In this document: positions 10,857 through 19,388 of the stretch, piece after piece
How the letters are laid out: the number at the start of each line of letters is the position of its first letter
Position numbering within the stretch: position 1 is the first letter of the stretch
Assembly: GCA_016928995.1 (NCBI GenBank)
Contig: JAFGJS010000093.1
Coordinates: forward strand, 1 to 30,517
Direction of reading: 5' to 3'
Length of the DNA: 30,517 bases
From: Candidatus Sumerlaeota bacterium
Lineage (GTDB): Bacteria > Sumerlaeota > Sumerlaeia > JAFGJS01
The notes under the pieces: generated by a model
Databases searched by the model: none
What the model saw: only the letters and a program-made list of their open reading frames with translations
Told to the model about the DNA's origin: nothing
Made by a program: the position numbers and the translations under genes

Positions 10857-11261
10857 TCAATTGCTCGTTTCACTGGATTCGGCGCGTTCGCGGATGAAGA
10901 TCTGCGGGCTGAAGTTTCGCCAGACGATGTTTCCCAGCGCCAGACCGATGCCATCCATCACCAAATCGCTGTCGTTCCAGCCGCGCCAATAGACGAACAC
11001 CTCCTGATGCCATTCGTCGCTGACGCCCCAAAGCAGCCCCAGCGCCAAGGTCCACGCCGCGCATTGCCAGGGGCGCAGACCGGGAAAGGTGTGATTCAGC
11101 GCGCGGGACATCAGAATGCCTGTGACGCAATAAAGCAGGAGATGAGCCACGGGCGTCAGATCAAGCGGACCAGTGCTCGGAAATTGGTCGCCCGGTGTGT
11201 GCGACAGCATGAAATTCACTCCGAGCCAGGCGAATAGCGGCAACCAGAAAAAACGGCGCAT
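10857..11261 (-). CDS. VanZ-like family membrane protein
   Basis: A 134-residue integral membrane protein with about four hydrophobic segments. It carries the VanZ-family signature: an acidic-HQ stretch (SDEWHQEVFVYWRGWNDSDLVMD) followed by a Gly-rich helix (GIGLALGNIVW). In enterococci VanZ gives low-level teicoplanin resistance, but most relatives have no proven role; a cell-envelope role is the most that can be said. The start is set at MRRFFW (11261), where GAGAG precedes the ATG; the open frame extends 24 codons further but that part lacks a binding site. It is transcribed divergently from serA across a 384-nt gap and ends beside the right-hand inverted repeat. Confidence 0.85.
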   Translation of the reverse strand: MRRFFWLPLFAWLGVNFMLSHTPGDQFPSTGPLDLTPVAHLLLYCVTGILMSRALNHTFPGLRPWQCAAWTLALGLLWGVSDEWHQEVFVYWRGWNDSDLVMDGIGLALGNIVWRNFSPQIFIRERAESSETSN

Positions 11262-11645
11262 AGGATTCTCTCGCGTATCATTTGTTGAAATGAGATGCAA
11301 TAAATCGTCTATCGTCCGATCTCTATTTGTCAATCCCAGTTCGATTGAGAGGGCGAATCTTGACGGCGATGGACTTCAAACCGGATTCTCTTTTGTCGGC
11401 CCCGGTTATTATATCAACAAAAATTTCACGAATTACAGCTGTTTTTTTGGAGCGATGAAGGCGAGAATGGCGCCTGAAGGATCTTAAATTGTGAGCGAAG
11501 CATGGACCGTCCCGCATTCATCCCTTGACAGCTGAAGGGAGCGCGTTTAAAAGCAACATTCGGTCGTTCGTAAAATGCTTCAGCGGAACGGCTAGCGTAA
11601 ACATCAAACCACATCATAATTTTTTTCCAAGGAAACAAAAAAACC
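11262..11645. promoter_or_regulatory. Divergent intergenic region between vanZ-like gene and serA
   Basis: I see no gene in this 384-nt gap. The serA-proximal half holds a promoter (listed separately) and an A/T-rich leader. I saw no clear hairpin, tRNA or riboswitch. The serA ribosome binding site is AAGGAA at 11629-11634, 11 nt before the ATG. Confidence 0.5.
11525..11553 (+). promoter_or_regulatory. Probable sigma70 promoter of serA
   Basis: A perfect TTGACA (-35, 11525-11530) is followed after 17 nt by TAAAAG (-10, 11548-11553, four of six matches). It lies about 90 nt before the serA start, leaving a sizeable leader. Confidence 0.5.
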
Positions 11646-13235
11646 ATGGCACGCATCCTGATCGCAGACTCTCTGAGCGCGGAGGGCGTGAAGATTCTTC
11701 AAGCCGGCGGCGCGTTCGAGGTGGACAATCGTCCAGACATCACTCCCGAACAATTGCTCGAGGACATCGCTCAATACGACGCGGTTGTGATTCGCAGCCG
11801 TTCGAAGATTCCCAAGGAAGTGCTGCAAAAAGGAAGCAAGCTTAAAGTGGTCGGCCGGGCCGGCGCAGGGCTGGATAATGTGGATCTCGCCGCGGCGACC
11901 GAGCTGGGCGTAGTGGTGATGAACACTCCGGGCGGCAATACGATTTCCGCCGCGGAACATGCCTTTGGTCTGATGCTGTCGCTGGCGCGGAACATCCCGC
12001 AGGCCGACGCGTCGATGAAGGCGGGGCGCTGGGAAAAGAAGAAACTGACCGGCACCGAGGTGAACGGCAAGACGCTGGGCATCGTTGGACTGGGCCGCAT
12101 CGGCATCGAATTCGCCAAGCGCGCCGAAGGCTTTAATATGCGCATTCTGGGCTTCGATCCCTTCGTCTCCGCGGACATCGCGAAGAGCTACAACATCGAA
12201 TTATGCGAGCTGGACAAAGTGATGTGCGAATCGGACTTGATCACGATTCACTCGCCGAAAAACAAAGACACCATCGGCATGTTCAACGCCGGGGTTTTCA
12301 AGAAAATGAAAAAGAACGCCCTGCTGATCAATTGCGCGCGCGGCGGCATCGTGGTCGAACAGGATCTGATCGACGCGCTGGAAGCCGGAGAGATCGCGGG
12401 CGCGGCGCTCGATGTGTTTGAAGCTGAGCCGCTGCCCGAGGATTCTCCGTTGCGCAAATCGGGGAAACTGGTGCTGACTCCGCATCTGGCCGCCAGCACG
12501 GAAGAGGCGCAAGAGGGCGTGGCGGTGCAGGTGGCTGAGCAGATTGTGGACCTGCTCAAAACCGGGCAGATTCGCAACGCGGCGAATGCGCCGGACATCG
12601 CTCCGGACATCCTGGGCAAGGTGCGGCCGTACTTGCAGCTCGGCGAGCAGCTGGGCCGCTTCACCTCCCAGATGACTCCGTGGCCGGTTGTGAAGCTGAG
12701 CGTGCGTTACTTCGGCGAGGTGCTTGACTTGCCTGTTGCGCCGATCACGACGGCGATCGCCAAGGGCTTTGTGGAGCCGAAGGTCGATCCGCCGGTCAAT
12801 TACGTCAACGCGATGAAACTGGCCGAGCGGATGGGCATCGAGATCACGGATACCCGCGATCATGAGAAGCTGGATTACCAGAACTTGCTCCAGCTGGAAG
12901 TGGAGAGCGAGTCGGGTGAAAAAACATTGGTCGCCGGCACGTTTTTCACTCGCACAACGCCCCGGATTGTGCAAATTAATGACAAGCGGGTGGTCGCCGA
13001 GCCTTCGGGGACGATGATCGTGCTGGAAAACAAGAACGTTCCCGGCGTCATCGGCGCTGTGACGACGCTGCTGGGCGAACAGAAAATCAATATCGGCGAG
13101 CTGACGTGGGGGCGCCGCGAAGATCAAAACGAAGCCATGACCCTGATCAACGTGGACTCCGAAGTCAGCAGCGGCATCATCGAACAAATTGAAAAACTGC
13201 CCAATATTAATTGGGCCAAACTTCTCACGGTGTGA
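11646..13235 (+). CDS. serA: D-3-phosphoglycerate dehydrogenase SerA, long form
   Basis: SerA oxidises 3-phosphoglycerate to 3-phosphohydroxypyruvate with NAD+, the first step of serine synthesis. The 529 residues correspond to the long type with an extra intervening (ASB) domain and a C-terminal ACT domain. The catalytic domain shows GRAGAGLDNVDL (70-81), the nucleotide motif GLGRIG (148-153), R232 in CARGG, E261 in FEAEPLP, and H280 in PHLAAST, the expected Arg-Glu-His set. The ACT domain (about 455-529, VPGVIGAV and INIGELTWGR) usually binds serine for feedback control. The start has AAGGAA 11 nt upstream. galK follows after 8 nt, so the two are probably co-transcribed. Confidence 0.97.
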   Translation: MARILIADSLSAEGVKILQAGGAFEVDNRPDITPEQLLEDIAQYDAVVIRSRSKIPKEVLQKGSKLKVVGRAGAGLDNVDLAAATELGVVVMNTPGGNTISAAEHAFGLMLSLARNIPQADASMKAGRWEKKKLTGTEVNGKTLGIVGLGRIGIEFAKRAEGFNMRILGFDPFVSADIAKSYNIELCELDKVMCESDLITIHSPKNKDTIGMFNAGVFKKMKKNALLINCARGGIVVEQDLIDALEAGEIAGAALDVFEAEPLPEDSPLRKSGKLVLTPHLAASTEEAQEGVAVQVAEQIVDLLKTGQIRNAANAPDIAPDILGKVRPYLQLGEQLGRFTSQMTPWPVVKLSVRYFGEVLDLPVAPITTAIAKGFVEPKVDPPVNYVNAMKLAERMGIEITDTRDHEKLDYQNLLQLEVESESGEKTLVAGTFFTRTTPRIVQINDKRVVAEPSGTMIVLENKNVPGVIGAVTTLLGEQKINIGELTWGRREDQNEAMTLINVDSEVSSGIIEQIEKLPNINWAKLLTV

Positions 13236-13243
13236 CAGACGTA

Positions 13244-14413
13244 ATGACCATTGACAAAAACAAGTTGATCGCTTCCTTCACCAAGCGTTTTAATCATGCG
13301 CCGGAGGCTGTCTCGCGCGCGCCAGGCCGGGTGAATCTGATCGGGGAACACACGGACTATAACGAAGGCTTCGTCATGCCCGTGACGGTGGACCGCGAGG
13401 TGGCCATGGCTGGCCGGCTGAACGGAACCGCGTTGCTGCGAATCCACTCGATCGACTTCAACCAATCCGTGGAGCTTCCGATTGACCAGCTGACTCCGCA
13501 GAAAGAGCTGGACTGGAGCAATTACACCGCTGGCGTGGTGAAGCACCTTCAGAAAGCCGGACATACGGTGAAAGGCATGGATCTGGCTTTCACCGGCGAT
13601 GTTCCGCGCGGCGCGGGGCTCTCCAGTTCCGCCGCGCTGGAGCTGTGTTCTTGTGTTTGCATCGAATTGCTTAACGGCATTGAACTGGATCCCATTGAGC
13701 GTGTGAAAATGTGCCAGCAGGTGGAAAATCAATATGTCGGTATGAACTGCGGCATCATGGATCAGTTTATCAGCAACATGGGCGACCAGACTCATTGCCT
13801 GGTGATTGATTGCCGTTCGCTGGAGTTCGAGCGCATCCCGTTGCAGTTGGGCGACTGCGAGATTGTGATCGCCGACACCCGCTCGCCGCACAAACTGACC
13901 TCCTCGGCTTATAACGAGCGCCGCAGCCAGTGCGAGGAGGGCGTCAAGCTCATTGGCAAAGCGCTCAAACGGAAAATCAGCGCGCTGCGCGATGTGAGTG
14001 TGGAAGAGATTCAGAAATTATCCGCGCAACTCCCCGAGCCGATCCGCTCTCGTTGTCAGCATGTAGTGAGTGAAAACGCGCGCGTGCAATTGGCGCGCGA
14101 GTTGCTGAAAGCCGGCAAGTTGGAAGAGTTCGGTTTGCTGATGAATCAGTCGCACATCAGTTTGCGGGTGGATTACGAGGTGTCCAGCGTGGAGTTGGAC
14201 GAACTGGCCTGGACCGCATGGAGCATGCCCGGCGTGCTCGGTTCGCGCATGACCGGCGCCGGTTTCGGGGGATGCACCGTGACGCTCGTGCGTTCCTCGG
14301 AAGTCGAGACCTTGAAGAGCAAACTCGATGAACGATATTATGCTCCACGCGCGTTGGAGCCCCGCGTCTATCGCTGCATGCCCAGCGCCGGCGCCATTGC
14401 GGAGAAGATCTGA
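13244..14413 (+). CDS. galK: Galactokinase GalK
   Basis: GalK phosphorylates galactose to galactose-1-phosphate in the Leloir pathway. The 389 residues match the family. The N-terminal signature GRVNLIGEHTDYNEG includes catalytic R29 and substrate-binding E35, H36 and D38. The ATP-binding GHMP loop is PRGAGLSSSAALE, the catalytic base lies in CGIMDQF, and the C-terminal GHMP motif is GSRMTGAGFGGC. It starts 8 nt after the serA stop. It has only a poor Shine-Dalgarno, so translational coupling to serA is likely. No galT or galE is near. The serA-galK pairing has no obvious metabolic logic and may be a local arrangement. Confidence 0.96.
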   Translation: MTIDKNKLIASFTKRFNHAPEAVSRAPGRVNLIGEHTDYNEGFVMPVTVDREVAMAGRLNGTALLRIHSIDFNQSVELPIDQLTPQKELDWSNYTAGVVKHLQKAGHTVKGMDLAFTGDVPRGAGLSSSAALELCSCVCIELLNGIELDPIERVKMCQQVENQYVGMNCGIMDQFISNMGDQTHCLVIDCRSLEFERIPLQLGDCEIVIADTRSPHKLTSSAYNERRSQCEEGVKLIGKALKRKISALRDVSVEEIQKLSAQLPEPIRSRCQHVVSENARVQLARELLKAGKLEEFGLLMNQSHISLRVDYEVSSVELDELAWTAWSMPGVLGSRMTGAGFGGCTVTLVRSSEVETLKSKLDERYYAPRALEPRVYRCMPSAGAIAEKI

Positions 14414-14525
14414 GCGATTCTGACGGCGCTGCATTTTCCCGGTAAAATCCTCCGGGGATCGGGGCGTCTCAATGCGCTAAGCGATTCCTTCCGAAGCATT
14501 TGCGCGGATCTGTCTGATATTGCGG

Positions 14526-14555
14526 TTGACATGTCCGCGCCAAAACGTGAATAAT
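14526..14555 (+). promoter_or_regulatory. Probable sigma70 promoter of the PilO-like operon
   Basis: TTGACA (14526-14531) is followed after 18 nt by AATAAT (14550-14555, five of six matches). It lies about 90 nt before the ATG at 14648, within the 234-nt gap after galK. Confidence 0.6.
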
Positions 14556-14647
14556 TCCATCAAATTGTTTGGACGCGCCCGGCAATCCAGCGCAGCGGCG
14601 GGAAACAAGCGGCTGGATGCGCATCTTGGAAACGGAGCGTATAAAAG

Positions 14648-16279
14648 ATGGCCTTCCGGATCGGCAAACGCCACAAACTCAGCATCGGCGGCATCTCTAC
14701 GATTGTCCTGATTCTGCTTTTGCACCTGATGATTTACGGCCCGCACGCACGAGAATATTCCCGGGCAAAGCAGGATTATGAAAACGCACGCAATCAGCTG
14801 CAATCCTTACAGTCGCGAAATCCCGGCCAGTTCAACAGGGCCGAGTTTGAGAAAAAGACGGAGGAATTTGAGGCGGAATTCAAGCAGTACCGCCAGCAAT
14901 CCGACATTGACGTGAGGAAGATCTGGCTCGACGACTCTCCGGAAATGGAAGCGAAAAGGCGCGTCAAGGTCGACTCGCTGTTGAAAGATCTGCTTTTGTT
15001 TCGTGATCGGTTCGAAGATCCGCGACCTGAGCCGGGCAAGTATTCGGAAATGGATCGCAATGAATTGCGCAATGCCTGCATGCGTGATTTACGCGAATAT
15101 CGCGAGGATCCAAACTGGGAAGATAAAAAGAACGAGAGAATCAAAATCGGATTGAGTTTTCTTAATCGGGAAGGCTGGAACTTCCCCCGCCGGGAAGATT
15201 TCCCCGCCAATCTGACGGAGAAAAACAGCAGCCGGCTCGTGGATGTGCTGGAGAAAATCAAGGGCTATTTCACGCTGCTGGATCTGACGGACCCCAAGCG
15301 CGATCTTGTTATGAAAGAACGTCGCGATCAGCTGTTCGCGCTGATGAATGTGATGAATTTTAATCCCAATCAGTTATATGTGCTCCACGCGGGACGGCAA
15401 CTGCATCCGAATCTGGAAGGCTTCGGGGAACTTGTTCCGGTGTTGACCTGTTTGGCGAATGTGGATTTGATCGAACAACTAGCCAACCAGTATCAAAGAA
15501 CCAGCCAGGAATACCGGTTTGAGCGTGATTTTTTTGTCGAAGGTTTTTTCAAACACGTGAACACCGCGAATTTGAGATATCCGCCGATAAAATTGACTCC
15601 GGAAGAAGAAGCGGATCCTAACGCCATGCATGTCAAGGCGTTCGAGGGAACTTATCAGCTCAAAGCGTTGCTGCGGCTGTTGGAAATGGCGCGCTGCAAT
15701 GGCGTGGCGGACATCAAGTCCGTGTATCTACAGCTCCCAACCTTTATTTATGATCGTCCCGATGTCGAAGTTGCGGCTCAGGCTGCCGATGGAGCGCAGG
15801 CGGCGCCTCCGCAAACGAATAAGCGTTTCGGTCAACGTCCGGCTGAAGGGGCGGCGCCCAATCCGCCGGCGGCCGCGGCCAATACCGCTACGGCTCACGT
15901 TCCAAGACCCAAAGGCGCGCCGCTCGCCACTGTTTTACCGATCCGCATCATATTTACAGCGGACAGCATTGCGGCATGGAATTATCTCTGGGAAATAAGC
16001 CATTCAGACAAACTGTATGAAATCGACAGCCTTTCCATCACGGGCGATAAAAAAGGCAATTTGACTGTCGATGTGTTGATCGGCGCCGTTCCGTTCATTT
16101 TATCCATCTCCAGAATTGAGGGCATCACAGATCAAGGCGATCCGATTCAGCCTGAAGTCTCTGATGATGTGATGATGGCGGGTGAAACGCCGCAAGCCGA
16201 TCAGGCGGCGGCGACAGGCAACGCCGGTGAGGCCGATGCGGCCGGCGCAACTCCAGCCGCTGCCGGAGCGCAGCCATGA
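14648..16279 (+). CDS. PilO-like single-pass membrane protein with coiled coil
   Basis: I do not recognise a named family for this 543-residue protein, but the architecture is informative. A short basic N-terminus leads into one membrane helix (15-31), then a long coiled coil (33-85) and a helical middle. Two regions resemble the ferredoxin-like fold of PilO/GspM pilus or secretion proteins: about 328-365 (HVKAFEGTYQLKALLRLLEM, then DIKSVYLQL) and 427-480 (PIRIIFTADSIAAWNYLWEI, then YEIDSLSI and NLTVDVLI). An Ala/Pro/Gln-rich linker (375-425) separates them, and an Ala-rich acidic tail ends the protein. A role as an inner-membrane alignment component, comparable with the Akkermansia PilO-like protein Amuc_1100, is inference. 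CGGAG (14633-14637) precedes the ATG. Its stop overlaps the next start by 4 nt (ATGA). Confidence 0.75.
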   Translation: MAFRIGKRHKLSIGGISTIVLILLLHLMIYGPHAREYSRAKQDYENARNQLQSLQSRNPGQFNRAEFEKKTEEFEAEFKQYRQQSDIDVRKIWLDDSPEMEAKRRVKVDSLLKDLLLFRDRFEDPRPEPGKYSEMDRNELRNACMRDLREYREDPNWEDKKNERIKIGLSFLNREGWNFPRREDFPANLTEKNSSRLVDVLEKIKGYFTLLDLTDPKRDLVMKERRDQLFALMNVMNFNPNQLYVLHAGRQLHPNLEGFGELVPVLTCLANVDLIEQLANQYQRTSQEYRFERDFFVEGFFKHVNTANLRYPPIKLTPEEEADPNAMHVKAFEGTYQLKALLRLLEMARCNGVADIKSVYLQLPTFIYDRPDVEVAAQAADGAQAAPPQTNKRFGQRPAEGAAPNPPAAAANTATAHVPRPKGAPLATVLPIRIIFTADSIAAWNYLWEISHSDKLYEIDSLSITGDKKGNLTVDVLIGAVPFILSISRIEGITDQGDPIQPEVSDDVMMAGETPQADQAAATGNAGEADAAGATPAAAGAQP

Positions 16280-17121
16280 AGATTGAAATATTCCGCCTTG
16301 ATCAACGTCTGCTGGTATACCTGGAGGGGCAGCTCGTGCTGGACGTGCTGGAAGCGGTCAAGGCTGTCTATGAGCCTGTCGTGCAGCCGCCGCTGGAAAC
16401 CGTGCTGGTCAGCCTGGGAAAAGTGGAATACATGGATTGCGCCGGGCTGGGTTCGTTGATTGAAATCAAAGTTCAGGCGCATAAGGCCCGCGCGCGGCTC
16501 AGCCTGGTCGCCCCGTCTCAGGAAGTGATGAACATCCTTGCCGTGTCCAAACTGGACGATGTGTTTGAGATCATCGACGGCATCGACGCTGAGCGCGTGA
16601 TGCAGGAGATGAACACGCCGGAGCTGCGCATCCGTAAATACGATACGCGATCCAAGGTTCCTCCCGGCGGCATTTCATCCGTTTCGGCCAACATGTCCGG
16701 AGACATCTCGCTGGATTCCGAAGAGCAGGACGAGAAGGCTTGGGGCATGCACGTGCTGCAGCAACAGGAAAACGCCAATTCGCCTGCGGCGGAGCGGCCT
16801 TCTGCGGTTCCGGCGGGCAATCCCAATCCCACTCCGCATGAGGTGCGCGTGGCGCTGGAGGAATACTGCCGCGAGGCCGTGGAGCATCTGCGCAAGGGCG
16901 ACCTGGACAATTCCGTGCAGTGCTATCAAAAGGCCATTGAGATTAATCCGAATTACATCCCGGCGCGCAACAACCTGGCGATTGTGTTTGAAAAGAAACC
17001 CGCCTGGCTGAATTTGGCCATTGAGCAATGGGAAGTTCTGCTGGAGCTCAGTGAAAAGCACGAGGATCCGAAGCATGCCGAGCGGGCGCGCAAGCATCTG
17101 GCCAAGCTCCGCTCCAAATAA
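16276..17121 (+). CDS. STAS domain protein with C-terminal TPR repeats
   Basis: The 281-residue protein begins with a STAS domain (1-110), the fold of anti-sigma-factor antagonists such as SpoIIAA. The loop that normally reads D-S-S/A-G around the phosphorylated serine is MDCAGLGSL here, with Cys at 55 and Ala at 56, so regulation by phosphorylation at the usual site is unlikely. A low-complexity linker (about 125-190) follows. Two TPR-like helix pairs cover about 195-275 (AVEHLRKGDLDNSVQCYQKA and EINPNYIPARNNLAI), a protein-binding scaffold. Translation is coupled to the PilO-like gene by a 4-nt overlap, so the products probably work together. No anti-sigma kinase or sigma factor is nearby, which argues against a classic partner-switching role. 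Confidence 0.88.
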   Translation: MKIEIFRLDQRLLVYLEGQLVLDVLEAVKAVYEPVVQPPLETVLVSLGKVEYMDCAGLGSLIEIKVQAHKARARLSLVAPSQEVMNILAVSKLDDVFEIIDGIDAERVMQEMNTPELRIRKYDTRSKVPPGGISSVSANMSGDISLDSEEQDEKAWGMHVLQQQENANSPAAERPSAVPAGNPNPTPHEVRVALEEYCREAVEHLRKGDLDNSVQCYQKAIEINPNYIPARNNLAIVFEKKPAWLNLAIEQWEVLLELSEKHEDPKHAERARKHLAKLRSK

Positions 17122-17142
17122 AATCCGCCCGCCGCGTTTTCC

Positions 17143-18099
17143 ATGTCGCATCCATCCAAAACCAAACATCGCAAGAAACGCAATTCTTTGCGCGCGCGCG
17201 CGCAATACCGGCTGGAATATGCCGCGTTTCGTCTGACAGCCGCCGTGCTGAGCCGCATCCCTTTTCACATCGCGCTGAAACTTGGCGCCGGGCTGGGCGG
17301 TTTTTGTTTTCGCGTTCTCGGAATCCGTAAAAAGATCGTGATGCAAAATCTTCAGCGCGCTTTTCCCGGAAAAAGCGAAGCATGGCGGCGGGACACAGCG
17401 CTGCGGCATTTCCGCAACGCAGGCATGCTCGCCGTGGAGGTCATGCTGCTGCGCGACATCGCCAACCTGCCCGAAGCTGAATTCAGCCGCCGCATCGAGC
17501 TTCATGGCGAGGAGCATCTGCGCGCACTGGGATGGGGCGAGCAACCTTATGTCATGTGCACCGCGCACACCGGCAATTGGGAACTCGACGGCATTTTCGC
17601 CGGACGTCGCGAGATGAATTTCTCCGCGCTGGTCAAACGGATTCACAATCCGCATTTGGATCGCTGGATCAACGATGCGCGTCAATGCACCGGCACGCGG
17701 ACGATCTATCTGAAAAAAATCAAGAGCGTCTATCGCCATGTGCGGGATAGCCGGGGCGGCATTTGTTTTCTGAACGATCAAGATGCGCGCAAGCAAGGCG
17801 AGTTCATCGAGTTCTTTGGGCGGCCTGCCTCCACCTTCGCCGGACCGGCCTTTTTCGCGCTGAAGTTCGGCATTCCGTTCGTGCCGATTTTTCAATATCG
17901 CCGCCCGGATGATCCGGCGCGCCATGTCATCGTGGTCCAGCCGCCCATCCAGCCGCCGGAGCAGCTTCAACAGGATGAACAGCTCCATTATCTGCTGATT
18001 GAATTCAATCGCCGCCTCGAAGACTTCATCCGCGAACATCCCGATCAATATTTCTGGATGCATAACCGCTGGAAAACGCAACCGAAGAAACCCGTTTAA
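17143..18099 (+). CDS. LpxL/HtrB-type lipid A acyltransferase
   Basis: This family transfers a secondary acyl chain to the lipid A precursor at the inner membrane. The 318 residues are a normal length. The H-x4-E catalytic motif is at AHTGNWEL (H142, E147). Further family features are a basic N-terminus followed by an amphipathic or hydrophobic segment, NLQRAFPG near 69-76, LNDQDARKQG followed by FFGRPASTFAGPA, and the C-terminal MHNRWKTQP. Which acyl position it modifies cannot be told from sequence. It lies 21 nt after the STAS-TPR gene and upstream of a glycosyltransferase, which fits an envelope-polysaccharide operon. The ATG at 17143 lacks a good ribosome binding site. Confidence 0.9.
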   Translation: MSHPSKTKHRKKRNSLRARAQYRLEYAAFRLTAAVLSRIPFHIALKLGAGLGGFCFRVLGIRKKIVMQNLQRAFPGKSEAWRRDTALRHFRNAGMLAVEVMLLRDIANLPEAEFSRRIELHGEEHLRALGWGEQPYVMCTAHTGNWELDGIFAGRREMNFSALVKRIHNPHLDRWINDARQCTGTRTIYLKKIKSVYRHVRDSRGGICFLNDQDARKQGEFIEFFGRPASTFAGPAFFALKFGIPFVPIFQYRRPDDPARHVIVVQPPIQPPEQLQQDEQLHYLLIEFNRRLEDFIREHPDQYFWMHNRWKTQPKKPV

Positions 18100-18170
18100 A
18101 AAAACTTGTCGATCTTCCTTTCCATGTGAATGATTGACGCAGCCATGCAAACGAAAAGGCGGCGGCGCGC

Positions 18171-19325
18171 TTGAAACTTCACATTGTCATCCCCTGGTTC
18201 GGAGAACGCAGCGGCGGCGCGGAAATTTACGCGCATGGGCTGGCTCGCGCTTTGACGCAGGCGGGGCATGCGGTGGAAGTTTTGACGACATGCTGCCGCG
18301 ATCCCTTTTCGGATTGGTCCGCGTCGCAACTGCCTGCGGGCGAATCGCAGGTGGACGGTCTGACGGTGCGGCGTTTTCCGCCGGATCCGCGCGACGCGGC
18401 GCTGTATGCGCGTTTGGAACTCAAGGCGCGCAATGGCTGCGCGTTGACGGACGCCGAGGAGCGCGCTTGGATCCGCAACAGCATCAACAGCGACACGCTG
18501 ACGGAATTCATCGGGCGCAACCGCGCCTCCGGTCATTTCATCTTTCTGCCCTATCTGTATGGCGTGACTTTTTTCGGCTTGCGCGCGGCAGGCGGACGTG
18601 GCTGGCTGGTTCCCTGCCTGCACAACGAAAGCGCCGCGTACTTCCGCATTTTCGACGAGATGTTCACTCGCGCGCGCGGCGCGATGTTTCTCAGCCAACC
18701 GGAGATGGACTTCGCGCGGATACGCTATGGCCTGCCGTTCGAAAAATGCAAGCTGATCCGTGGCGGAATCGAAACGCAGCCGGGCGATGCGGAGCGTTTC
18801 CGCCGCGCGCATGGCATCGAAAAGGATTACCTGCTGTATCTCGGACGGCTCGTGCCGGGCAAAGGCGCGGATGTGCTGGTGAATTGTTATCGGCGCGGAC
18901 TGGAATGCGGCGACGCGCTGCCGGATCTGGTGCTGATCGGCGAAGGCGAAGCGATGGACAGCTGCGGCGGTCGTGTGCGGACGCTGGGTTATTTGCCCGA
19001 CCAGGACGTGCGCGACGCGATGAGCGGCTGCCTTGCGCTGTGCCAGCCGTCGTTTTACGAGTCGTTCTCCATCGTGCTGCTGGAAAACTGGCTGCATGGC
19101 CGTCCGGCTATCGTCAACGCGCACTGCGACGTGACGCGCGAGCATTGCCGCGCGAGCGGCGGAGGGCTTTGGTTCGCGGACAGCAGCGAATTTCGCGCCT
19201 GCGTGAGTTGGCTGCGCGAGGATGCGAGCCGCGCAAGCGCCCTCGGCCAAGCAGGCAAGCGATACGTAGAGCAGAATTTCATCTGGCCGCGAACAACGCA
19301 TGCGGTCGAGGAATTTATTCTCTGA
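18171..19325 (+). CDS. Glycosyltransferase family 4 protein (GT-B fold)
   Basis: A 384-residue glycosyltransferase of the GT4 type. The N-terminal half has the family opening (IVIPWFGERSGGAEIYAHGL) with the Gly-Gly-x-Glu donor/acceptor motif. The C-terminal half begins near YLGRLVPGKGADVLV and includes the E-x7-E motif in FYESFSIVLLENW, which binds the nucleotide-sugar. The sugar and acceptor are unknown; the neighbouring lipid A acyltransferase suggests LPS core or a related glycan. The only usable start is TTG at 18171: the frame opens after a stop at 18135-18137 and contains no ATG or GTG before it. A longer, GC-biased frame overlaps this gene and is judged spurious. Confidence 0.92.
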   Translation: MKLHIVIPWFGERSGGAEIYAHGLARALTQAGHAVEVLTTCCRDPFSDWSASQLPAGESQVDGLTVRRFPPDPRDAALYARLELKARNGCALTDAEERAWIRNSINSDTLTEFIGRNRASGHFIFLPYLYGVTFFGLRAAGGRGWLVPCLHNESAAYFRIFDEMFTRARGAMFLSQPEMDFARIRYGLPFEKCKLIRGGIETQPGDAERFRRAHGIEKDYLLYLGRLVPGKGADVLVNCYRRGLECGDALPDLVLIGEGEAMDSCGGRVRTLGYLPDQDVRDAMSGCLALCQPSFYESFSIVLLENWLHGRPAIVNAHCDVTREHCRASGGGLWFADSSEFRACVSWLREDASRASALGQAGKRYVEQNFIWPRTTHAVEEFIL

Positions 19326-19329
19326 GATG

Positions 19330-19371
19330 GCGAGGAAGAGTGAGATTAAGAGCAAGAGCAAAAGCAAGAGA
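19330..19371. repeat. GA-rich AAGAGC-type microsatellite
   Basis: An imperfect hexamer repeat, AAGAGC with AAAAGC and AAGAGT variants, fills the gap between the glycosyltransferase stop and the next gene's Shine-Dalgarno. It is purine-only over a long stretch. Confidence 0.75.
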
Positions 19372-19388
19372 TGTTAAGGAGGCGAATG

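Noticed and set aside
16675-18150. A 491-codon antisense frame across the STAS-TPR and acyltransferase genes
   Set aside because: It spans two real genes on the opposite strand and shows no motif.
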